A stretch of 39,821 nucleotides of DNA from an uncultured Eubacteriales bacterium (lineage in GTDB: Bacteria; Bacillota; Clostridia; Lachnospirales; Lachnospiraceae). This document shows positions 1 to 7,746 of the stretch, piece after piece; within the stretch, counting starts at the first letter, position 1; each line of letters opens with the position of its first letter. A model generated the notes under the pieces. That model was given only the letters and a program-made list of their open reading frames with translations. It did not search any database and was not told the origin of the DNA. The position numbers and the translations under genes were made by a program. Where the stretch lies: assembly GCA_900315015.1 (NCBI GenBank), contig OMXJ01000026.1, positions 1-39,821 on the forward strand. Direction: 5' to 3'.

Positions 1-1
1 A

Positions 2-523
2 TGCGAGGGTGATGACTACTGGACGAGTCCCCAAAAGCTGCAGCGGCAGGTTCTGTTCCTTGAGCAGCATGACGATTATGTCATGTCGTACTCGCAAGCC
101 GAGGTTCGCAGCGGCGACGACATTGTCGGTCTCAGGAAATTCAAGACATGCGACTTCGAGTCGATTGTCTGTTTCAATGGTATAACGACATTAACCGTTT
201 TATTCAGGGAGGAACTGAGGAAACGGTATGTTGATGAGATTGGCCCGATAGCCCCCGGTGATTGGCTGATGGGCGACTATCCTATATGGCTCTATCTGAG
301 TCTGAAGGGTAAAATCCATTATATCGCAGAGCCCTTGGGCGTGTATCGGCTACTACCCGAGAGTGCTTCCCACAGTAAAGATTTCCAGAAATCACTGGAC
401 TTTGCTGAAAGTGTCTGTCAGCTCAGACAGTTCTTCCTTCAGTATGCAGAGAGTCTGACGGGAATACAAAACCCGAGACTGAGGAAAAAGGTGGCTGTCG
501 AGAATATGAAAAGAGTACTGTGA
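2..523 (+). CDS. Glycosyltransferase family 2, C-terminal part (5' truncated by window edge)
   Basis: The frame is open from base 2 and reads CEGDDYWTSPQKL before the first ATG at 83, so that ATG is internal and the gene begins outside the window. EGDDYW-x-P-x-KLQ-x-QV-x-FLE is the DxD-region signature of GT-A fold family 2 glycosyltransferases, which move a sugar from a nucleotide-sugar to a growing surface glycan. Later residues (GDWLMGDYPIWL, then LGVYRLLPESASHS) fit the C-terminal part of the same family. The DNA uses CGG, GCC and other GC-rich codons rare in the genes after 2.5 kb, which suggests acquisition. It ends at TGA 521-523, next to a broken gene. The family call is firm; the sugar and the acceptor cannot be read from the sequence. 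Confidence 0.8.
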   Translation, partial: CEGDDYWTSPQKLQRQVLFLEQHDDYVMSYSQAEVRSGDDIVGLRKFKTCDFESIVCFNGITTLTVLFREELRKRYVDEIGPIAPGDWLMGDYPIWLYLSLKGKIHYIAEPLGVYRLLPESASHSKDFQKSLDFAESVCQLRQFFLQYAESLTGIQNPRLRKKVAVENMKRVL

Positions 524-966
524 GAGGCAAACTCATACTTGAAGGAGCATGGAGGGGAGCTTTCCTTCCTTTCGCTTCTGACCATGAGATTGCGAATCTT
601 CAAACACTGCATGATGAAGAGTTCTGGGGGTAGACATCGAGATCGCACCGGAAACTCTGGAAGGTCTTAGAAAGGGTTCAGAGGTTTTTAAGAAAAGGCT
701 TGAAAACGGAACGGTCATTCCGGTTTCACACCTTGTTGTCGATGAGATTGATCCTGAGAATGTTGATACTGAGATCCACAATTATACAGGGCGTTGTCCG
801 ACTTTAACATTTGAACTTAATCCGGTGAAGGGCTGCAATGTTGGCTGCCTTTACTGCCTTGTGACAGACGGCGTTCATGAGTAGACCTTGATCGCTCACA
901 ACAATTAAGACGGCGCTTGCGGACATTGACAGAATCTGTGAAATCATTCTGTCTTGCAGAAAGTGA
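520..966 (+). pseudogene. Radical SAM protein remnant with two frameshifts and a nonsense codon
   Basis: A reading from about 520 gives LQTLHDEEFWG and stops at TAG 631. Moving to the next frame at the GGGGG run (626-630) continues as VDIEIAPETLEGL and leads to ELNPVKGCNVGCLYCLVTDG, with the Cx3Cx2C iron-sulfur motif of radical SAM enzymes. That frame stops at TAG 882-884, probably a former CAG, then reads TLIAHNN. After a second frame change near 905 it continues as KTALADIDRICEIILSCRK to TGA 964-966. So one G was probably lost, one Gln codon became a stop, a second indel occurred, and the 3' half of the gene is missing. The original substrate is unknown. Coherent protein across three frames is strong evidence for decay rather than chance. 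Confidence 0.72.
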
Positions 967-977
967 GGGGAAAAATC

Positions 978-2147
978 ATGTTGAAACGCAGTAAAAACGC
1001 AGTGGAAACAGTTGCTGCTTCATCAAAAAAGGAAAGAGAATCCGGTATAGAACTATTCCGGATTATTGCGGTGCTGATTTTTATTGCTAATCATTATGTT
1101 ATAAACTCAGGACTGCTTGCGCAGGATGGACCGGTTTATGCCAACCCTCTCTCATGGCGCTCCATTTATTTGTTGGAGTATTATTCAGTGGGAAAGGCCT
1201 GCGTCAATGTTTTTGTAATGATAACTGCATATTTTATATGTACGGCAAGGATTACGGCAAAAAAATTTGCAAAACTATTTCTCGAAATCCTGTTCTACAG
1301 AATTGTAATCAGCTCATTATTCTATGTTTCGGGATATGAACCCTTTTCTGTTGGCGGGTTTATCAAAAATATCCTTCCGGTCAGGAATCTGCACAATGAT
1401 TTTATGTGTGCTTATCCCTTGTTTTTTCTCCTGATCCCATTCCTGAGCATGTTGATTCAACACTTAAACGAGAAGCAACACATCTATCTGATCCTGTGGT
1501 GTGGTTTTACATATATCTTTCTGGGATCGGTTCCGGGTTTTTCAGTATTGATGAATTATGTTTCCTGGTTTTCCGTTTTGTTTGTGATCATTTCCTATAT
1601 TCGGCTTTATCCTAAAAAGATATTTCAGAACTGCGGTCTATGGGCGTGGATGACAGTCCTTTTTGTTCTCCTGTCTGCGCTTTCCGTGATTGTCTGTACG
1701 TGGCTTGGAGTGAAGCTGAATCGCAGTTCAACATACTTGACATACTTTTTTGTCCGTGATTGCAATTCATTCTTAAATGTCGTAACCTCATTAAGCGTGT
1801 TTTTGTTTTTCAAAAACTTAAAAATCGGATATGTCAAGACCATCAATACAGTTGCCGCCTCCACCTTTGGAGTTATATTGATTCATGCAAACAGTGATAT
1901 CATGCGCCGGTGGCTGTGGGTGGACATGCTTGATACGGTGGGTCATTTTAATACGCCGTTTTTGCCGCTTTATCATCTTGGTTGTGTAGTTGCAATCTTC
2001 ATTGTTTGTACGCTCATTGACCAGATTCGAATCAAACTGGTCGAAAAGCCGTTCTTTAAGCTTTGGGACAGACACTGGGATGATTTTTTGGCATGGTATA
2101 AGAAGCTTGAAACCAAAATATTTACAAAAATGAACGTGCGGGAGTAG
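978..2147 (+). CDS. Acyltransferase 3 family membrane protein (surface glycan O-acyltransferase)
   Basis: This is a 389-residue polytopic membrane protein. The N-terminal GIELFRIIAVLIFIANHYVIN matches the first helix of the Acyl_transf_3 (OafA/YrhL) family, which transfers acetyl or related acyl groups to sugars of capsule, exopolysaccharide or wall polymers at the membrane. About ten hydrophobic segments follow, and the C-terminal ~30 residues are charged and cytosolic. I chose ATG 978 because GAGGGG lies seven bases upstream; a TTG at 954 would extend it by eight residues without an SD. It lies after a glycosyltransferase remnant and before a strong terminator, consistent with the end of a glycan cluster. 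Substrate unknown. Confidence 0.82.
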   Translation: MLKRSKNAVETVAASSKKERESGIELFRIIAVLIFIANHYVINSGLLAQDGPVYANPLSWRSIYLLEYYSVGKACVNVFVMITAYFICTARITAKKFAKLFLEILFYRIVISSLFYVSGYEPFSVGGFIKNILPVRNLHNDFMCAYPLFFLLIPFLSMLIQHLNEKQHIYLILWCGFTYIFLGSVPGFSVLMNYVSWFSVLFVIISYIRLYPKKIFQNCGLWAWMTVLFVLLSALSVIVCTWLGVKLNRSSTYLTYFFVRDCNSFLNVVTSLSVFLFFKNLKIGYVKTINTVAASTFGVILIHANSDIMRRWLWVDMLDTVGHFNTPFLPLYHLGCVVAIFIVCTLIDQIRIKLVEKPFFKLWDRHWDDFLAWYKKLETKIFTKMNVRE

Positions 2148-2232
2148 TTCCTCGTGTGTCAAGGAAAACAATGCACAGATGATTGATTCTTAGCTTCCAG
2201 TAGAAATTAGCACTCAAATCAAAGATAATATG

Positions 2233-2283
2233 AAACCGCCTGTAAATTCAAGAGTTCTCTTGATTTTACAGGCGGTTTTTGTT
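2233..2283 (+). terminator. Rho-independent terminator after the acyltransferase gene
   Basis: AACCGCCTGTAAA on the left pairs with TTTACAGGCGGTT on the right, with a short inner stem (TCAAGAG/CTCTTGA) and then a T run. It ends the glycan-region transcript about 90 bp after the stop codon. Confidence 0.88.
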
Positions 2284-2313
2284 GTACTAATTGAGTAGGT
2301 ATCTCAACTGCAG

Positions 2314-2505
2314 ATGATGTTAAATAAAGCTGTTGCATATGGATACAGGAATGCAGGATTCATTCTGGACCGTGGATACTTCAGCAGAGAAAATATCCGG
2401 TACATGGATAAATGCGGGTATGACTTTGCAATCATGGTCAAAGGGATGAAATCCTTTGTAAACGATGCGATCCGGCAAGTACAGGATATTTTTCGTACAT
2501 ATTGA
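2314..2505 (+). pseudogene. Transposase fragment (IS1634/IS4-like DDE family)
   Basis: The 63-residue reading contains AGFILDRGYFSRENIRYMD followed by YDFAIMVKGMK. This is the region around the second catalytic Asp in IS1634-type DDE transposases (full length about 500-600 residues). Nothing of the N-terminal or C-terminal catalytic regions is visible on either side, and the last residues (RQVQDIFRTY) do not continue the family pattern. It is a scar of an insertion sequence at the junction between the glycan-like DNA and the chromosome-typical DNA. No terminal inverted repeats are evident. The exact IS family is an inference. Confidence 0.6.
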
Positions 2506-2530
2506 AATTTAATACTACAAGTGTTATAAT
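2502..2530 (+). promoter_or_regulatory. Sigma-A-type promoter for the tetR gene
   Basis: TTGAAA (2502-2507), a 17-bp spacer and TATAAT (2525-2530). Transcription would begin near 2537, leaving a leader of about 50 nt. The -35 box overlaps the end of the transposase fragment. A second TATAAT at 2563-2568 lacks a good -35. Confidence 0.65.
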
Positions 2531-2589
2531 ATCTTACGATAGGTTCTATATTTTATATAAGGTATAATAACTAAATGGATGGTGTTAAT

Positions 2590-3183
2590 ATGAGCGAGAA
2601 TGTTGATAAAAGAATTGTAAAGACCAAGAAAAATATCAAAGAGACATTTAAGAAGCTCTTAAGTGAAAAGAGCTTTGAGAAGATTACTGTTGCTGAAATC
2701 TGTAGAGAAGGAGATACGAGCAGAATTACCTTCTATACTTATTATCCGGATAAGTATGCTCTTGTCGAAGAGATGTTCCTCGATTATATCCATGAGGCCT
2801 ATGATGATTATCACAATCTACAAGGACAAAATAATCCAGACCATGATCCTCTTTTAGGCTATAATAACCTTTTAGAGGCGATTCTTAATCTGTTTTACAA
2901 TAATATGGATTTCTTTTCTCATGCAACCTCTTGGGAGAATCCGTACCTTTATTCAGCCTTTTATCAGCATATTTATAGAAATGTTGAGAGTTATATTTCA
3001 AGGCATAATCAGATTAAGCCGAAGTATTCTTCAAGGCAGACTGCTGCCCTTATATGTAATGGGCTCTATAGCTTTATAAATGAAAGTGTGGCCATGGGGC
3101 ATAGCACTGAAGAGGTTAAAGAAGAAACTAAAAATGTGTATGATGATCTGATAAAGTCGGATTTATTTCACCCAGTGGTTTAA
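2590..3183 (+). CDS. TetR/AcrR family transcriptional regulator
   Basis: About 197 residues. The N-terminal 60 residues carry the TetR_N helix-turn-helix: TKKNIKETFKKLLSEKSFEK, ITVAEICREGDTSRITFYTYYPDKYALVEEM. The rest is an all-helical ligand and dimer domain with no recognisable ligand signature. I prefer ATG 2590, preceded by GGATGGTG at 2578-2585; ATG 2575 in the same frame would add five residues and lies too close to a TATAAT. The next gene is a convergent MATE exporter. Such regulators often control neighbouring exporters, but the facing arrangement and lack of a visible shared operator make this only a possibility. Confidence 0.85.
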   Translation: MSENVDKRIVKTKKNIKETFKKLLSEKSFEKITVAEICREGDTSRITFYTYYPDKYALVEEMFLDYIHEAYDDYHNLQGQNNPDHDPLLGYNNLLEAILNLFYNNMDFFSHATSWENPYLYSAFYQHIYRNVESYISRHNQIKPKYSSRQTAALICNGLYSFINESVAMGHSTEEVKEETKNVYDDLIKSDLFHPVV

Positions 3184-3226
3184 AAGAAGGATGAAGATGT
3201 TTGCCCTGTTTTTTGTATATAGCTTT

Positions 3227-4600
3227 TTAAATTGCATAAGAATCTGTGGTTTCGGTGATTTTAAATACCTTACGCCTTACATACAGATAGTAGCAGAGCA
3301 CAAGTCCTATGGCTGTGAGGATCCAGCTTATTGGATAGCACATAAGGAGTGAGGTGAAGTTCTTGTGAGCTGGGAAGTATTCAAATACCCAGTATATTCT
3401 TATTCCGCATACACCAATAAGAGTGATTATGGCAGGGGATAAAGAGAAGCCAAAGCCTCGCATTGCGCCTGAATAGATCTCCATAAATACATTGACAAGC
3501 TCAAAGCCTACTATAAAGAAGATTCTTTCTCTAGCTGGTTCTATAATGGCAGGGTTGTCTGTAAAGAGTCTGACTAAAGGCCTTGCAGCTAAAAGAATTA
3601 CGGCTGTCATCACTATGGTGACGACTATGCTCTGAAGAAGATCGGCTCTTATTACCTTTTTACATCTGTCCATTTTTCCTGCGCCGTAGTTCTGTCCGAT
3701 GAAGGTGGTGCAGGCCTGGCCATAAGCGTTTATTATATAATAGGCAAAGATTTCAATGTTAAAGGCAGCAGATGATGCAGCCATTATGTCAGAGCCAAGT
3801 TCGTTTATTGCAGATTGAACGCAGAGGTTCGAGATTGAAAATACCATGCCCTGAACTCCGGCAGGTACGCCTATCTTAAGTATGGTTAAAAGAATCTTTG
3901 AATCTATTTTAAATTCTTTAAAGCTGATGGATATTACAGTTTTAGAGAAAATCAGTTTGAAAAATAGAAGCAGGCTGCTTATTAAATTAGAAACGACGGT
4001 TGCTATTGCAACTCCTTCTGCAGCCATATGAAATCCCCTTACAAAGAGAAGGTTAAGACATATGTTTGTGATGCCTGCAATAGATAGACAAATGAGCGGA
4101 GATTTAGTGTCGCCGTTACTTCTAAATATGGCGGCTTCAAAGTTGTAGAGCAAAATGACCGGCATTCCTAAAAGATATATTCTGATATATTTTAGCGCCA
4201 TAGGCAGTACATTTTCAGGAACCTTTAGAAGCATTAAGAGATCTTCTGAAAAATATGTTCCTATTAAGGTCATGAAGACTCCACATATAAGACTTACAAG
4301 AATTGAAGTATGTACGGCACTTCTTATTCCCTTTTCGTTCTGCTGTCCGATGAATCTTGATATTACTACATTTGCTCCAAGTGATATTCCAACAAAGAGA
4401 TTTACCATAAGTCCGACAACGGGGGCGTTACATCCTACTGCAGCCATGGCGTTTTCGCTGTCTACCGCGTATTTACCTACAACCGCAACATCCATTGCAT
4501 TAAAGAACTGCTGGAGAAGTCCGGTTATGGCTAGAGGAAGCGCAAATTTTACGATTTTATCTGCTATGCTTCCGTTTAACATATCTATATTATTTTTCAT
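3227..4600 (-). CDS. MATE family multidrug/Na+ antiporter-type efflux protein
   Basis: 457 residues with about twelve hydrophobic segments, the normal size and layout for a MATE transporter (two six-helix bundles). N-terminal MLNGSIADKIVKFALPLAITGLLQQFFNAMDVAVVGKY is typical of the clostridial MatE branch: Pro in helix 1 and QQ-x-x-x-xMD-x-x-VVGKY in helix 2. The family exports cationic drugs or metabolites using Na+ or H+ gradients; the substrate here is unknown. The start follows GAGGG eight bases upstream on the minus strand. It shares the intergenic space 4601-4780 with the divergent hydrolase gene, each having its own promoter, and converges on the TetR gene with a gap of only 43 bp. Confidence 0.9.
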   Translation of the reverse strand: MKNNIDMLNGSIADKIVKFALPLAITGLLQQFFNAMDVAVVGKYAVDSENAMAAVGCNAPVVGLMVNLFVGISLGANVVISRFIGQQNEKGIRSAVHTSILVSLICGVFMTLIGTYFSEDLLMLLKVPENVLPMALKYIRIYLLGMPVILLYNFEAAIFRSNGDTKSPLICLSIAGITNICLNLLFVRGFHMAAEGVAIATVVSNLISSLLLFFKLIFSKTVISISFKEFKIDSKILLTILKIGVPAGVQGMVFSISNLCVQSAINELGSDIMAASSAAFNIEIFAYYIINAYGQACTTFIGQNYGAGKMDRCKKVIRADLLQSIVVTIVMTAVILLAARPLVRLFTDNPAIIEPARERIFFIVGFELVNVFMEIYSGAMRGFGFSLSPAIITLIGVCGIRIYWVFEYFPAHKNFTSLLMCYPISWILTAIGLVLCYYLYVRRKVFKITETTDSYAI

Positions 4601-4666
4601 AAAATACCCTCGATTTCTAAATATAAAACACTATAAAATCCTGATAAGATTAAAATCCATTGTAAG

Positions 4667-4695
4667 ATTATAATTCAAGAAAAATCAAATATCAA
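4667..4695 (-). promoter_or_regulatory. Promoter for the MATE exporter gene
   Basis: On the minus strand TTGATA (complement of 4690-4695), 17 bp, TATAAT (complement of 4667-4672). It lies back to back with the plus-strand promoter at 4707-4735, so one regulator could affect both genes. Confidence 0.6.
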
Positions 4696-4706
4696 GCTTG
4701 GTTTAG

Positions 4707-4735
4707 TTGACTTTTTGACTAAATTTTAGTATTAT
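4707..4735 (+). promoter_or_regulatory. Promoter for the alpha/beta hydrolase gene
   Basis: TTGACT (4707-4712), 17 bp, TATTAT (4730-4735). The direct repeat TTGACTTTTTGACT creates a second possible -35 eight bases downstream. Confidence 0.6.
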
Positions 4736-4780
4736 AGTAGACAGATATTTATGCAAATTTTTAAGAATGGGAGGAAAAGC

Positions 4781-5707
4781 ATGGAAGAATTTTGGATAGA
4801 ATCAACCAATAAACAAACTAAGCTTCATGCTGTTAAATGGGTCCCAGAGGGTAAAATAAAGGCCGTCCTTGTTATAATTCACGGTATGTGTGAGCACATA
4901 GCTCGTTATGATGAATTTGCAAAGTGCATGGCTGATGCCGGAATCCTTGTTACAGGAATTGATCTTTTAGGACATGGCTATACCGCAGAAACCGAAAAAG
5001 AGCTTGGCTATTTTAGAGGTAAAGATCCTGCGACCATTGTCGTAAGGGATATTCATAAGCTGCTTAAGGAAACAGTAAAGAGCCATAGAAATCTGCCAGT
5101 ATTTCTTTTAGGACATTCTATGGGTTCTTATATTGCGAGAAATTACATTGCAAGGTATAAGTCGGCTCTTTCTGGTGTTATCCTTACAGGAGGAAATGAT
5201 TCGCCTTCAATTCAGGGACATTTCGGTAGATTTATGACTACGGTTTTGGCTTTGTTTTTTGGCTGGCATCATAGAAGCGATCTTTGCACTATGGTTACCT
5301 TTGGCTCGTATTTAAAGAAAATCCAGGATCCTATTTCAACATCAGACTGGATATGCAGAAGGAAAGAGGTGGTCAGAAGATATGATGAAGATCCGTTATG
5401 CGGCTTTACCTTTACGCTGAATGGCTATCATACTCTTGCAACCTTTGTTGAAAGAAGCTCTAGGGAATCCTATTATAAAAATATATCAAAGAATATACCT
5501 ATGCTTATCATGTCAGGAGATGAGGATCCTGTTGGCGAATATGTAAAAGGTGTTACTAGAATGTATGAAAGGTACAAGAAGTATGATAATGATGTTACCT
5601 TCATAATAAGACATGGTGACAGACATGAGATCCTTAATGAAAATGACAGAGAAGAAGTATATGAAGAGATAAGAAAATTCATATATAAAAAGGGCAATTT
5701 AGAATAA
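4781..5707 (+). CDS. Alpha/beta hydrolase (serine aminopeptidase S33 / monoacylglycerol lipase-like)
   Basis: 308 residues. VLVIIHGMCEHIARYDEFA near residue 30 supplies the oxyanion-hole HG and the Hydrolase_4 start, GIDLLGHGYT follows, and LLGHSMGSYIAR carries the nucleophile elbow G-x-S-x-G. MLIMSGDEDPVG near residue 245 carries the acidic residue, and RHGDRHEILNE carries the catalytic His near the C-terminus. This is the PldB/monoglyceride lipase-like branch that cleaves acyl esters or lysophospholipids. It has no signal peptide, so it is probably cytosolic. ATG 4781 is chosen because GGGAGG lies six bases before it; the upstream ATG at 4751 has no SD. Substrate not determinable. Confidence 0.87.
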   Translation: MEEFWIESTNKQTKLHAVKWVPEGKIKAVLVIIHGMCEHIARYDEFAKCMADAGILVTGIDLLGHGYTAETEKELGYFRGKDPATIVVRDIHKLLKETVKSHRNLPVFLLGHSMGSYIARNYIARYKSALSGVILTGGNDSPSIQGHFGRFMTTVLALFFGWHHRSDLCTMVTFGSYLKKIQDPISTSDWICRRKEVVRRYDEDPLCGFTFTLNGYHTLATFVERSSRESYYKNISKNIPMLIMSGDEDPVGEYVKGVTRMYERYKKYDNDVTFIIRHGDRHEILNENDREEVYEEIRKFIYKKGNLE

Positions 5708-5726
5708 TATGCTGGTTTAAAATAAG

Positions 5727-5755
5727 TTGCATTAAGTATATAAATATGCTATAAT
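5727..5755 (+). promoter_or_regulatory. Promoter (extended -10) for the TPR protein gene
   Basis: TTGCAT (5727-5732), 17 bp, TATAAT (5750-5755) with TG one base before the -10. The leader (about 5762-5832) has a possible hairpin, GGTGCGC pairing with GCG-TT-ACC around 5762-5801, with one bulge. Confidence 0.65.
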
Positions 5756-5832
5756 TGCAAATGGTGCGCGTGGGGATACAGGGATTTGGGGCGCGTTACC
5801 AAAGAGACTACAAATTGATTGGAGAAATAGTA

Positions 5833-7746
5833 ATGTTTGGTAAAAAGAATGATTCGGAAAATGATGATAAGATAATCAGACTTGATTCTGTTACAGATTC
5901 TGTTGCAGATTCTGCTGCAAAAGATAATGCAGCAGCTGGCGCAGCAAAGAGCGATGTAATTACACTTGTTGATGGTTTTGGTCGTAAGATCAATATCGAT
6001 AAGTCGAAATATATGAAGGAAATCCTTCCAAATCAGCTTAAGCAGGTTTGGGACAAGCCGGTAGAACTTTACAGAACTATCATGCAGGCTCTCAGAGAGC
6101 AGGCAGGTCCATATGTTCTCGAGGCTGCTCAGCATCTTCAGGAAATCGATGATGTTAAGGAGCGTGGCGCAGTTACTTATGCTTTAGTTCTTATCAGCAA
6201 TAAGTCTTATGACGATGCAGAAAATGTTCTTAATAAGTATATGGAAGAAAATGGAAGAACTGCAATAGCTCTTTCAAATCTTTCAAATGTATATAGAGCA
6301 AAGGGCGATCAGGCAAAGTCTAATGAAGTATTAGAGGAATCTATTAAGTTAAATCCTGATCAGAATGTTGCACTTCCAGCTTATCTTGCAGTAAAGAAGA
6401 ATGAAGGCGGAGAAGAGGCAATGTTTAAGGCTCTTGATGAGCTTGAGAAGATCGAGGGAAGCGTTTTCCCTAAGCTTTTCCATGCAATTTATTTTCTTGA
6501 TAATAAAAAGCTTGAGGAGGCAAGACCTTATCTTGATTATCTTATTGCAGAGCATAAGAGCAATCCTGAGGTTATGATCAATGTTAATGGTTCTCTTGGA
6601 AAGAATGGTTATTCTTCAGAGGTAATCAGACTTACTGCAGATCTTTACGATCCAGCTAAGCAGGATGCAAGAATCGGTATGAATATTCTTCGTGCTTATA
6701 ATGAACTTGGCGACTATGAGAATGGTACAAAGCTTCTTAACAGAATGATGCTTCTTAATAGACCAGACCTTCGTGAGTTCCTCATGAGCATGTCAAATTC
6801 TTTTGATGCAATGAGAGCAAAGAATGAGCAGCAGGTTGTTCCTACTAAGGATTCAAAGCAGACTGTTGTTGTTCTTGAAAAGCCGGTTTGGTGCTATGGT
6901 CTTGCTGATACACAGTGGGTTGAGCCAAAGGTAAATAGCGTTAAGAAGATCGGCTTCATGACTTTTGCAAATCCAAGAATCGAGACAGAATCTCATACTG
7001 AGCGTGAGGATGATTCAGGAAGACTTTCAAGAAGCATTCCTCTTTACCTTCAGGAAATTTTTGCTTATTCTACAGACATGCAGTCTGTTTCATATTTCCC
7101 ATCAGTTGTAGGCGTTGGTCCTATCGTTGTTGGAAAGCCTTGGGATAAGGATTTCCTCCGCATGGCACTTAAGCAGTACAAGCTTGATTATCTTGTTACT
7201 GGTAGTGTTGCAGGCGATGGCGAGAATTATGAAATTGCCTTTGTTATGATTAATGCTGTTACAGACGATGTAGTAGTTGATAAGTTTACAACAACTAAGA
7301 CAGACTTCGCAGAAGATTTCAACGCAAATGTTGATAAGCTTTATAATAGAATCACCGGTAAGGAACATGTAGAGCTTGATGAAAGCGTAGATGCAATCTA
7401 CGAGCTTCCATCAGAAAAGCTTACACTTCACTATCTTACAGGTTTAGGTCAGCTTCTTACACAGACCTTCATTGAAAATAAGATTTCAGACAGGGATAAG
7501 ATGTGGGGAGAAAGAAATATGATAAATTGGTATATCCAGCTTGCTCTTGGTATGCCAGATAATGCAATCCCTTACATTATGGCTGTATCAGGTGCTGCAA
7601 GAAGTAGAGCTTATGGTACTCAGACCTTCCTTGAATTCAGAAACCAGATTGCTGGTCTTGTTGCCAATATGAAGGGCAATGACAAGGTAAAGGAGCATCT
7701 TGTTAAGGAAGTTGCTAGAATCTACGGACTTACTAAGAAGGTTTGA
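5833..7746 (+). CDS. TPR-repeat cytosolic protein with a TolB/FlgO-like C-terminal domain, unknown function
   Basis: 637 residues, no signal peptide or membrane segment. Residues ~1-35 are a D/A/S-rich tail. Residues ~95-260 contain TPR-like helix pairs (SNKSYDDAENVLNKYMEENG, then LSNLSNVYRAKGDQAKSNEV). From ~350 there is an alpha/beta stretch: KIGFMTFANPR, a strand-helix region with IPLYLQEIFAY, and LDYLVTGSVAGDGENYEIAF ending in VDKF. The latter recalls the 'yvl.G.v...g..y.i...l.da.tg' pattern of TolB-N/FlgO-like domains near TPRs in signalling proteins. Start ATG 5833 follows GGAGA by seven bases. The last codons overlap the convergent MocR gene by 14 bp. The domain likeness is my inference from pattern, not from a search; I do not know the function. 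Confidence 0.75.
   Translation: MFGKKNDSENDDKIIRLDSVTDSVADSAAKDNAAAGAAKSDVITLVDGFGRKINIDKSKYMKEILPNQLKQVWDKPVELYRTIMQALREQAGPYVLEAAQHLQEIDDVKERGAVTYALVLISNKSYDDAENVLNKYMEENGRTAIALSNLSNVYRAKGDQAKSNEVLEESIKLNPDQNVALPAYLAVKKNEGGEEAMFKALDELEKIEGSVFPKLFHAIYFLDNKKLEEARPYLDYLIAEHKSNPEVMINVNGSLGKNGYSSEVIRLTADLYDPAKQDARIGMNILRAYNELGDYENGTKLLNRMMLLNRPDLREFLMSMSNSFDAMRAKNEQQVVPTKDSKQTVVVLEKPVWCYGLADTQWVEPKVNSVKKIGFMTFANPRIETESHTEREDDSGRLSRSIPLYLQEIFAYSTDMQSVSYFPSVVGVGPIVVGKPWDKDFLRMALKQYKLDYLVTGSVAGDGENYEIAFVMINAVTDDVVVDKFTTTKTDFAEDFNANVDKLYNRITGKEHVELDESVDAIYELPSEKLTLHYLTGLGQLLTQTFIENKISDRDKMWGERNMINWYIQLALGMPDNAIPYIMAVSGAARSRAYGTQTFLEFRNQIAGLVANMKGNDKVKEHLVKEVARIYGLTKKV

Noticed and set aside
1818-2171. 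Minus-strand ORF of 117 residues inside the acyltransferase gene
   Set aside because: It is the shadow of a real membrane protein gene, with no SD and a composition not typical of a protein.
2575-3183. tetR as a divergent or operon partner of the MATE gene
   Set aside because: The genes converge and do not share a promoter region, so a regulatory link cannot be claimed from position alone.
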